A stretch of 64,000 nt of DNA from Chondrosia reniformis (lineage: Eukaryota; Porifera; Demospongiae; Chondrillida; Chondrillidae). Each line of letters opens with the position of its first letter. The stretch's first letter is position 1. Both the position numbers and the translations under genes were made by a program. Below the pieces are notes generated by a model, which saw nothing but the letters and a program-made list of their open reading frames with translations, had not been told where the DNA came from and did no database searches. The stretch spans positions 4,726,501 through 4,790,500 of the forward strand of contig OX359189.1 of NCBI GenBank assembly GCA_947172415.1, in the 5' to 3' direction. Below, piece by piece: positions 55,970-64,000 of the stretch.

Positions 55970-56110
55970 GGTAAATAGAGAGTATAAAGTAAATAAAAAC
56001 ATTTATATAATGACATTAGAGGAAAAATGGGAGTGTTACACAACAGTGAGTAGCACATTTGAAAAACGTAACAAGACAGTCATCAAGTGATAAGGCTACC
56101 TATACAGAAA
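55970..56110. repeat. Half copy of the 25490 foldback family
   Basis: GAGGAAAAATGGGAGTG, ACAGTGAGTAGCACATTTG, GTAACAAGACAG and CTATACAGAAATGATTAAG follow the left arm order of 25490-25665, more diverged. Its end is cut by the MITE at 56120. Confidence 0.45.
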
Positions 56111-56119
56111 TGATTAAGT

Positions 56120-56913
56120 CTGGGGCGGCAGCACAGGTGGGGCAGGGGGGCTTAAGCCCCTCCTTTCTTTACAAAGGAGGGGCTCAGCCCTCCACTGAGG
56201 CTCAAATGATATTAGGAAAGGTGTCAGTGGTACTCAGATGTCAAAAAATGCCGTTAAAAATGTACAGTGCTGAAACAGAACTCTCTGCTTACTTACATCA
56301 CATTTTGCGCTCGATAAATTGATCTTGTCATTTGAAGGGCTTTCCCAGAAACCATGTTTAACCAAAGTCACATGACTTCCAAAGTCACGTGACATCTATT
56401 GTATAGCTGCATGTGCATGACTAAGTACCATAGGTGTCAACCTAGACATTTATCAAAGTGGGACAGAAGTGCTGAAAAAGTGGGACATTTGCTCAAAAAT
56501 CGGGACTAAATGTTTTCGTTTGCTACGCTCACGATACTCTCTGACACTCAGCCCACAAGATCGCCATGCTGCCTGAAAATAGCATGCTCGCTTGGCTTTC
56601 TTTGGGTGATTAATTCTCGCTCGGTATCAGATGAGCTGGAAGCGTCAATGGACTGAACTTCGCTTGTGGATTTCGCCATCTTAACACAAACGTGTGCAGG
56701 AAACCGTAAGTGGTATCACCTTTAAAACAGCTATAACTGTTCGTCTTAGCTTCAAAAGCAGGACGTTGAGGAGTGAGAGCGGGACAGTGGGACATCTGTA
56801 AGCAAGGCGGGACATGTCCCGCCTAAATCAGACACCTATGGAGTATGGAACTATTACGTGCAAATCTTGCCACAATTGAGCCCCCCACTCTATTGGAGCT
56901 GCTGCCGCCCCTG
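56120..56913. mobile_element. hAT-like MITE containing a second MITE
   Basis: Ends GGGGCGGCAGCA (56122-56133) and TGCTGCCGCCCC (56900-56911) are perfect inverted repeats. TAAGTC and TAAGTT on the two sides may be part of a target duplication. The second element at 56428-56841 lies inside, so this one is older. Confidence 0.7.
56428..56841. mobile_element. Nested MITE with AGTA flanks
   Basis: Ends CCATAGGTGTC and GACACCTATGG are perfect inverted repeats, flanked by AGTA (56424-56427, 56842-56845). The interior carries repeated GGGACA/GCGGGACA words near both ends and no intact ORF. Confidence 0.75.
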
Positions 56914-56964
56914 TAAGTTGATTGTTTATTTGAGCTATATGCAACAAAAAATCAAGGATTGGAC

Positions 56965-56989
56965 GTTTTGACCTGTAGATCTTCATCAG
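56965..56989 (-). ncRNA. Hammerhead-like core (Penelope 3' end), decayed
   Basis: Minus strand: CTGATGA (perfect first core box), then GATC-TACA-GGTC, then AAAAC where GAAAC is expected. It is downstream, on the same strand, of the Penelope fragment at 57504-57720; the 57160 MITE lies between them. Confidence 0.5.
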
Positions 56990-57159
56990 CACAGAGATTG
57001 CAACAGCTAGTTAAATAGAAAAAGAGTGACATGAGTAGAGTTATGAAAGAAGGGGAGGGCAAAATAGAAATACAGTAAAGGGGGTGTTAATTGAATGGAA
57101 TAATGACCTTCCAGATGGGGTCTTTATTTTCCTTCTCATTAGGCGTTGTTCCCTTTGCA

Positions 57160-57486
57160 GGGGCATAGGAACCATACCACCAGGGTGGGCTTGAGCCCCC
57201 TTGGATTGAAATGAGGGGGGCTCAGCCCCTCCTTAAAATAAAGTCTACATGCTTACTTTTTACTGTGCCTAGGCTAGCCACTTAGCAGATACATATTTAT
57301 AATGTTCAGATTGATTGAAGAGGGCTACACTTACTGTGAGATCCTGACCTCATGCAGACACAAAACTTCGACATTCACAACGGCCATGTTGGTATTATGT
57401 AACAATAATGAAATATATGGCTGACGATGATGGGTGCTTGAAGTTATTTCAGCCCCCCTAACTTGAACCATCTTCCTACACCACTG
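57160..57486. mobile_element. hAT-like MITE splitting a Penelope remnant
   Basis: Imperfect TIRs (GGGGCATAGGAACC, and inverted GTGGTGTAGGAAGATGG) are flanked by CTTTGCA and CTTTGTA (57153-57159, 57487-57493). G-rich and C-rich inner runs (GAGCCCCC, CAGCCCCCC) resemble those of 3589-3944 and 56120-56913. No ORF. Confidence 0.55.
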
Positions 57487-57503
57487 CTTTGTATTACTTC
57501 TTC

Positions 57504-57720
57504 TTATCCCCAGTTTATGTCGTGGCTTGTCTTGGTTACATGCACTGCTATGGAATTGTTAGTGTCTCCTCTCCTGACTGATCTATTGTGTTCAGTTAAT
57601 CTTTGCTGTTCCTTTGAATAACCATTCTTTTCAAAGGCTGTCTGTAGGTGTTGCAATTCTTCCTGGAGGTTGTAAGGTGTGAAGATGTCTTGAGCTCTCC
57701 TCTTCAATCAGATAATTGTC
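57504..57720 (-). pseudogene. Penelope-like retroelement fragment, internally deleted
   Basis: LQEELQHLQTAFEKNGYSKE is the last part of the Penelope RT. It runs straight into LTEHNRSVRRGD and NNSIAVHVTKTSH from the GIY-YIG domain, skipping the GIY strand, so an internal deletion joined the two. The family match to 12120-12825 is clear. Confidence 0.75.
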
Positions 57721-57946
57721 CCAATCTTGATTGCAGGGTGATGATTAGATCTATAATATAAACTCCATTGATGGGCCAACCAAGGCAAATTATATTCCAC
57801 AATTATAATGAGAGGTCATGGTTTAGATAATATGCAAAGAGCAAATGCACTGAATAAAATCACTGAAAACGTTATACATTAGATTAACCCACTCCTCAAG
57901 TCAAAAGACATCCCATAGTTGAATGCATCAGTGCCAGGCCATTCAG

Positions 57947-58156
57947 TCATGCCTGCCCAATTCTTGATCTAAGGTACGTTTTTAGACCCTTAAGGCCACT
58001 AATGCTCCACTCACAGGAGCAACTGGTAATAGGAAGGATGCAAACAATCCTCAATAGTGTGTTAATGTTAGGAAAGTAGTTGCTGTCACAGTGGAGAATA
58101 GTATTGGCCGGCTTGTTTGGCACTTCACTCAAGTTTTTCCTCCTCAACCCTCTCAA
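57947..58156 (-). pseudogene. hAT transposase C-terminal dimerisation fragment
   Basis: FPNINTLLRIVCILPITSC, then CEWSISGLKGLKTYLRS: the hAT-C signature (LP.tS...ER.FS.L...K..LRs) with only small changes. The remaining transposase is absent. It directly follows, on the same strand, the two-exon gene at 58172-58926, so it may be that gene's 3' continuation in another exon or frame. Confidence 0.7.
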
Positions 58157-58171
58157 ATTTGAATCTACTGC

Positions 58172-58926
58172 TCACAGGTAATATGGTGTCGTGATGCTTG
58201 TTGTCCATATTATCAGACCCTGATATCCCACTCCAAGATGAAAAGTATTGTCCAATAAATGTGAGAGAGGATTCCTTGGCTGGGCCAGTTGCAGGAGGTT
58301 GTCTGCCCAAACACCTTGGCAAACAGGTGTGGTTTCCAGCATTGGTAGCAGATTTTGTATCGCATCAGCATCAAGGGCATCAGGAAGCTGCTGCAAAGCT
58401 GGTATTGCATCTCTAGCAACCATCCGACCCCAGATCCAAAGCTGCCATGCTCCATCTGCAATGGCAATCTCAATCACATGTGAAATTGCTACAGGTGGCC
58501 GTCCCTCAGTTTCCAACTCTTCGAAATGGACCCGATAAACGTTGAAGCAATTCACTGAATTAGCATACTGCCAAGATGGAAAACGCTTGAGAATCTCTGT
58601 CAAGGCTTCCAAACTAGGAATGGGAGGGTAGCCAGAGGAAACTGAACTATGGAGCAGTGGCTTTAATGGTGTTTCAATCAGCAAAGCTCCAGATCTTGGT
58701 CCACCTATATACATGGAAGAAATAATACACTATAAGCTAACATGCGTGCGCACGTGTGCGCGCACACACACACAGTCATCTGGGAGGGTGTGTGCTGCTT
58801 GTACAGCTAGCGAGATAGCTACTAACCTTCGTTGGAACTTGTTGACGGCTTAGACAGGTGAACTTTGGCCACCTCACAAGGCTTGCTTTTCTTCTTCCTG
58901 TGTGTCAGCCTCTTCTTCCTGGCCAT
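58172..58926 (-). CDS. Two-exon gene of unknown function, possibly hAT-linked
   Basis: Exon 1, 58827-58926, starts MARKKRLTHRKKKSK, a strongly basic stretch that could bind nucleic acid or serve as a nuclear signal. A GTTAGT...ATAG intron (58705-58826), which contains a CG/CA-alternating run, joins in phase to exon 2 (58704 down to a stop near 58172). The total is about 210 residues. Exon 2 is a single clean frame: SGALLIETPLKPLLHSS, LEALTEILKRFPSWQY, ISHVIEIAIADGAWQLWIWG, LLPMLETTPVCQGVWA. I recognise no domain. The hAT C-terminal fragment starts within 20 bp downstream, so this could be the N-terminal part of a domesticated or decayed hAT gene. Confidence 0.5.
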
Positions 58927-59837
58927 GATGCTCCAAAGGTGACTCCACGGATAATGCGTGCGAGAACAAGTAATCTGACGATTGCGTGCAACGTGGCCCG
59001 GTACTGGACTCACGCATGAACCAAGAAAACGTAGAAAATGGCTATGAGAAATGCACAATAGGTGTATACAAAACTACTTCACCACAAAGGTTCTTTATAG
59101 TTTTGTACCATTTGTGCCGCGAACAAAGGAGAAAGTTAGCGCAAACGGTGTCAATGGCCACGGATCTGTGCTGGCAGCCCTAAGACTACCGTTTCCATGC
59201 TCCATGACGATGGTTTCTTGGCAACCATCTGGATCAGAAGCTCCAACACGGAAGTAGTGACGTCATTGTATTGTAAAGTATACAATAATGCAATGTAACG
59301 CAATCGCGTTTCCTATCCCGTTTCTCCTCTATCTATGCTGGGATTTTATATACATGTATACTATACGTTGACGCAAGTGGTTGAGGATCGCCGTAAGGTG
59401 TTATTTACACTAAGGATCACCAATTTTCGTCTACAATAGTGATTACTGAGAAGATTATGCCCCCCAAAAAGCCAAGAGGAATATCAGTCGCTAATCAGAT
59501 TGCTCTGAAGTTCAACTGCGGCTTTGCAAGAGTTGCTGCATACGAATTATTTCTTAACAAAAGGTGCATTAAACTAAGTAGTTGACAATATATAGCTAGA
59601 GAAGTGATTCATGTTATAGCTGCTATATATGCAATGTATTACTAGAGTCCCTGAAAAGCCGTTTTCATGATTATATTAGACATTAATTATATAATACGAT
59701 ACGTACGAAGTGAGACGATTAGATAAGACATTAATAAGATACGAAGTGAGACGATTATAAGACATGATACGAAGCAAGACGATTATATACGATATGCAAA
59801 TCAATTAAGCCAAAGGATGGCTGCTGTTTTAAGTCTA

Positions 59838-61417
59838 TATAGAGCGTTTGCAATGACGTCGTGATTATTACGAACTTTTGGCCATCGGTCATTTTGTTGC
59901 ACAACCGTTATACGTGTAACAATATTGAGAACCCGACGAAGCTGTCAAATTATGGGGAAAAACTATATCTATATAGCTAGCCACTGAGGCAAAAGCACGT
60001 TACCTAGACAAGCTGAGAATAATTGGCAGCATCGATCCTCTGTGTATCTCTACCTGTATCTCTCCGAACTGTCCCGATCACTCTCTCTACATGTATGCGA
60101 ACATTTGCTATGGATCTTGTTTCTTCTATTTCCAAGGCTGTCAGCTGTTTTTTTCCTCTAGTGAAGGCTGGAATGTGAAGCTTTGCTTGACGCATTCCTA
60201 CCGAGTCTGTAATCTCAAAGCCTCGGTGAGCAAGTATGACATCTCCTGGCAGAAGTTTGCCCAGAATTCCGCAATGCTCTGTCAAATATTTGTCACTCAC
60301 CCATCCTCCTCAAGCATCCGAAATGTATGAAACAACCCCTTGTAGTGTATTACCTATCAATAACCTAATGGTGTTGTGATGTTTATAAGAAGATCATGTA
60401 CATGATGGGGCAAGTAGGTTAGATGGGCACTCTATGAAGACCTCAAAACAGTCAACCACAACTCCAAAAGATTCTTGGAAACAATTAGGCGTTGTTGCAC
60501 GAAGTTCGTCTCACTCCAGCCACATTATCAGTGGCTTCAATTTACCATCTAGTGCAATTAGCCATTTCAGTAATACCTTGGAGATTGTCGAGGAAGACAC
60601 ATCAAAACGATATGCTAGATCCTGGGATGATGGATTGTACCGCAGCTTGATCAAAGTGACCGTAAACTCCTGAAATGCAGACAGTTTGGTGTTTTGCTCT
60701 TTTGAAGCCACAAAAGCGTAGACACTCTTCACAAGTTGGAAATTATGCAGACCAGTATAATGCTGTACAAATTTATCATCTGCTTTTTTCATGAATTCTT
60801 CAGTAAATGGTGCGATGCAACTGATGCTCTCTTGAAGGGTGTGTATGATTTCATATGCAGAGTTCAGCTCCATACGCAACTGAGTGGTATATTCCCCAGT
60901 TTCCTCAGTCTGAACTGCAGCATCACACTCATCACACATTACTTGCCCTTCAGGGTCTTGAATATAATGTGCAGCTGGCTCTACAACTTCACTCACCCTA
61001 GCCACTCTGTTCTTCTTCCTCTGATACCTGTCTTCACTTGTCGATGAGCTGTTTACCTTGGAGTGGCCGAGGTTTAGTGTTGGTAGCTAGTCAGGGTTCA
61101 GCTCGTCAAAAATATCAGCAGGCTGTCCAGATATGAAATGTCTGGAACAAAGATGGCCGTTTTCCAGTTTACTTGCTGTCAAATCTGCCCTAGAAATTGT
61201 TGCCAGAAAACCTTCTCTCCGTTTCTTACTCAGTTCAAATTCCTTTTCGCTTCTGCCCTTCCTCAATGACGGCATACAATAGAAAGATACGTCCTTATCA
61301 CTGTCTGATCGCTTGGAACATCCAACAACAATGCAGATCACCATGATCAGAAAATGTACGGTTGTGCACCAAAATGGCGGCAACTAATTATGTGACATCA
61401 CGTGAAAACGCTCTATA
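59838..61417 (-). mobile_element. Harbinger/ISL2EU-like DNA transposon with THAP and DDE_4 coding parts
   Basis: Ends TATAGAGCGTTT and, inverted, TATAGAGCGTTTT; the similarity runs about 30 bp inward (TGACGTC / TGATGTC). The interior reads on the minus strand as a THAP-HTH-DDE transposase. Target duplication is unclear because both flanks read TAT/ATA. This agreement of coding limits and ends makes the borders fairly safe. Confidence 0.75.
60004..61383 (-). pseudogene. THAP-domain DDE_Tnp_4 transposase, near-intact but inactive
   Basis: The THAP zinc finger (61087-61340) has CIVVGCSKRSDSDKDVSFYC and ends CSRHF, the C2CH pattern. An in-frame TAG after DELNPD is followed by KVNSSSTSEDRYQRKKNRVA and an acidic linker. 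The helix-turn-helix (60511-60690) has FQEFTVTLIKLRYNPSSQDL and VSSSTISKVLLKWL. The DDE domain: [10 protein letters not shown] (first Asp, near 60430), [10 protein letters not shown], where the second Asp is replaced by His (60226-60228), and HVERVIG (Glu kept). Several stops lie between 60303 and 60510. It would bind its TIRs and cut and paste DNA; the His substitution alone should kill it. Confidence 0.85.
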
Positions 61418-61519
61418 CGTAGCTATATCCTGTAATCACTAACGCTATATAACGCATTCACTCTAACGATTAAAAAACGAAAATTCTTTACTAATTAACG
61501 CTTGTTACGTGATGATCGC

Positions 61520-62760
61520 TATAAGGCAGCCTATCCCTAAGGAACAGCCATAAGGTACCAGTGAGCACCAGGCACCATGCCATAGATTAACCCATGATCA
61601 CTCAGTGCAACTTTCTCACATCCAAACTTTGTCAGCAACTTTGGCACTGAAGTGAACAGCAGGTCGGTTGTAGACTCAGTGGTCTCTGTCACCCTTGTAG
61701 GACAGTTGATCAGCTGTACAAGGCCATACTCAAGTCCAATCCCTAAAGACTTGTTGGCACAACTATCACTTTTCAAAACATCACAGTTGAAATCTCCCAA
61801 TACAGTTCTATGACTCTTCCCACTAGCTGATTTCTCCATCATAACAGCAAAATCCTGCATCCACTCTTCCCGTGCATCAGGTGGTCGATACACATTACAG
61901 ATCAAAAGAACCCCATTCTTAGTCCTAACCTCAATCCACACAGCTTCCACTCCTTTTACTTCCAGATCCTTTCTTCTCACACTCTTCAGTTGCTCTGAGA
62001 CATGAACCATCACTCCATCACTTCTTCTATTTCTGTCCCTACTGAACACATGAAAACCAGGAACACCAACTTCAGAGTCTGTAACTTATCACTAAGCCAG
62101 GTCTCACTTAGCCCAAACACTAAGCCTTGACCATTCTCAAGCATCAACTGAAGTTCGTCAAGTTTTGGCAAAGCACTTCTTACATTGAGGTGGCTCACTA
62201 ATATGCCTTGCATACTTCTGTCAAACAAGCCTCTAGTCCTCAAGGTGGTGGTCTCCACATGAGGCTGGTGCCCCAAGGGGGAGTGGTTGTCACAGGAAGC
62301 CCTCACACCTTTGATAGGTAATGGTAACTCCATCTAGGCAGCACTGTGGGCACATCCACTCCATCCCATTACCTTCATCACTGAGTTTTTGATCAACATC
62401 CCTACTCACGTTGTAACATCTTGCGTGAATCCAGTGCTCACACTTGTCACAAAACAGGCCCAGCTGATTCTTTTTACAGGACGACTGCACTCAATACAAG
62501 GAAACAATACCGGACCTGGGTGTAGTTCAACGTCTCCCGCTAGTAGCAATAACCAATAGCTCATAGGTACGGCAGATGGTCGACACAAACAGGTGGAACA
62601 TAGAGGTGTCAGTTTTCCCTCCAGACACAAATCGCAGAAATTGCTGGGTATTTGTAAACAAGTAAGTGACTTGTGGCCATTTGCAGACTTCGATTACCAT
62701 CTCCAACAGGGAGTTGGTCGTATACAACCTGAACAACGAATAGACACAACCACATCAGTG
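61520..62760 (-). pseudogene. CR1-like LINE, 5' half: 2A-like motif, PHD finger, endonuclease
   Basis: Minus strand. LLLLAGDVELHPGP at 62511-62552 is a 2A-like motif. A PHD-like finger follows (CIECSRPV, then after a frameshift GLFCDKCEHWIHARC and WMCPQCC, 62340-62510). The APE endonuclease (61540-62250) has VSHLNVRSALPKLDELQLML, FGLSETWLSD, VWIEVRTKNGVLLICNVYRP, VLGDFNCDVLK and KVALSDHGLI. The reverse transcriptase is absent; homology ends about 100 bp before the THAP transposon. Loss of the 3' rather than the 5' half is unusual for LINE insertion and suggests deletion or a break by the neighbour. It has at least three frameshifts. Confidence 0.85.
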
Positions 62761-62799
62761 TAATCAACACACGAAATCTTGGGTAGATCGCCATTTTTT

Positions 62800-64000
62800 A
62801 GATCAAATGATATGATTCATGAATTCATTCAAGTATTCTGACAAATGTGAATTGTCCTTCATCGCACGTGGGAGCATGTATAGGCCAAGAACACCATGGT
62901 TACACTACCAAAACATTTATGCAGTTGAGTTAGGAGATGATCTAAAACAGGAATGATAACTGAAATTCATTTGGGTCTTCGGAACATTATCCTGGTGTGT
63001 CTCCTGTCAACCCTGCCATGGAATTTCTGGCCATTAGTCACCATGTGCCTCTGACATCCCCTCAGCCAGATTGAACCACCGAGTCCTCAACTTTTTCTCA
63101 GAAACACTGCACACTCCCTTTATCTTTTACTGTCTTCATAGTGCACCATTTAGTTGAAATATTGCTGCTGCTAATTTCAAAGCAGTTTCAAATTGTCTTC
63201 ATTATGCTTACAGTTGACTTTCCTATCTTATATTATTTAGAGAGTAATGCTACCGTAGCTCCTCTGTCAAGTCTTTCACTAATATTCAGTTTGTCCTTAA
63301 GTATTTCCAGTATATTATACAATGCTTAAAATGTTCATAAAACTGACATTTTGATTAATCGACGTTCCACTGTATATGTATAATAAGCATTCATATGCAA
63401 GTGTTACAACACTTAATTTATACGTACATATGAACACCAATACATCTATTTTGCAAATGGTGGGGTTCGGTCATACTCATAATGATTTTGGACACAAGTG
63501 TCCTCAACATTATAAAGAATGATAGAAAAACTTTGTTGACTGAAGCTTTCCTTATATAAACCCAACAAAGTGACCAAGTAGTTTAATTGCAGGAGGTGGT
63601 AGCCCCACAAATAAGGTTTTTACTTGAATTACTTTTTTCTTCTTTCGTTTGGTACCTCATTACTTATGTAGTACAGTTGTGTAGTGGTTTATGTATATAC
63701 TGAGTGATCTCATTAAAAGATACGTAGATTACACTTGTGATTAATTAACTAGAAATGCTCACAAAGTTGAGGAAGAGTATGATGGATACTTGGCAATAGG
63801 TAAATGCCTAAAGCATGACTTCAGTAACAGACAAATGTCCTCTATCAAACCATTTTCCTACTTAATAAGAAGTGATTAGGGAAAGGATAGCTATGCAGAA
63901 CTAGCATTTCGTTTCTATTATAAATGTCGCTTTAATTTGGTTTTCTAATAATGAAATACTTTGTACGAGTCCTTAAATAGTTTTACTTTACTTTTTACCT
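62800..64000. other. Right edge: no gene; possible Tigger end at 63352-63374
   Basis: No coding frame is convincing. ATTAATCGACGTTCCACTG next to TA (about 63354-63374) matches the right end style of Tigger/pogo elements. Its partner end was not found, so this is only a suggestion. Confidence 0.35.

Noticed and set aside
58738-58776. Alternating CG/CA run
   Set aside because: Ordinary dinucleotide microsatellite in an intron; Z-DNA potential only.
63141-63329. 62-codon frame at the right edge
   Set aside because: Hydrophobic low-information translation; probably part of a decayed Tigger-like copy.
1-64000. CRISPR arrays, operons, Shine-Dalgarno sites and bacterial terminators
   Set aside because: The window is clearly eukaryotic; no regularly spaced direct repeats with unique spacers were seen.
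1-64000. tRNA and rRNA genes
   Set aside because: No A-box/B-box pair with cloverleaf or rRNA-like stretch was noticed by reading; a tRNAscan run would settle it.
1-64000. LTR retrotransposons or endogenous viruses
   Set aside because: No protease, integrase, Gag knuckle or paired LTRs were seen; all reverse transcriptases here look LINE or Penelope type.

Overview
This window is animal nuclear DNA. It is AT-rich, with spliced genes, GT-AG introns from about 67 bp to nearly 10 kb, and many decayed transposons. Penelope-like elements with a GIY-YIG domain, CR1-like LINEs carrying a 2A-like peptide beside a PHD finger, and SWIM/Ulp1/PHD transposons together suggest an early-branching marine invertebrate. 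A demosponge is my best guess. That is inference from the element mix and short introns, not proof.

Three conserved host genes form the backbone, and I reconstructed them exon by exon with consistent splice phases. (1) AMACR, alpha-methylacyl-CoA racemase, minus strand, 6377-23887: 13 exons, 381 residues, catalytic His/Asp motifs and a peroxisomal AKL terminus. (2) A PH-RhoGAP-coiled-coil protein of the ARHGAP22/24/25 (FilGAP) group, minus strand, 25081-47490: 16 exons, 531 residues, arginine finger present. (3) The N-terminal part of a MYBBP1A/Pol5-like nucleolar protein, plus strand, from 47836; six exons are visible and the rest is not in the window. Genes 2 and 3 are head to head, with 345 bp between their start codons. 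A small two-exon gene of unknown function lies at 58172-58926 (minus).

The rest is mostly mobile DNA. From 80 to 6000 there is a decayed LINE, a Tc1/mariner relic split by a MITE, and a LINE 3' end. AMACR introns hold a Penelope-like fragment, a MULE-like DDE fragment, a LINE reverse transcriptase, a BEN-like ORF, a Tc1-type transposase with its own intron, and a 2.9-kb SWIM-Ulp1-PHD transposon whose terminal repeats are themselves hairpins. ARHGAP introns hold foldback elements, a Tigger-type element, a ZMYM/hAT-like remnant, a Penelope fragment and a CR1-like LINE. MYBBP1A intron 4 carries an antisense PIF1-type helicase broken by a TA-flanked MITE. From 56 to 63 kb there are nested MITEs, Penelope and hAT pieces, a THAP/DDE transposon and the 5' half of a second CR1-like LINE.

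The most notable signals are the hairpin-within-TIR transposon, a scattered set of hammerhead-ribozyme-like motifs tied to Penelope remnants, and 2A-like motifs in two LINEs. Most transposon genes are broken by stops or frameshifts, so they are relics. All homology calls were made by reading translated sequence; no database search was run.
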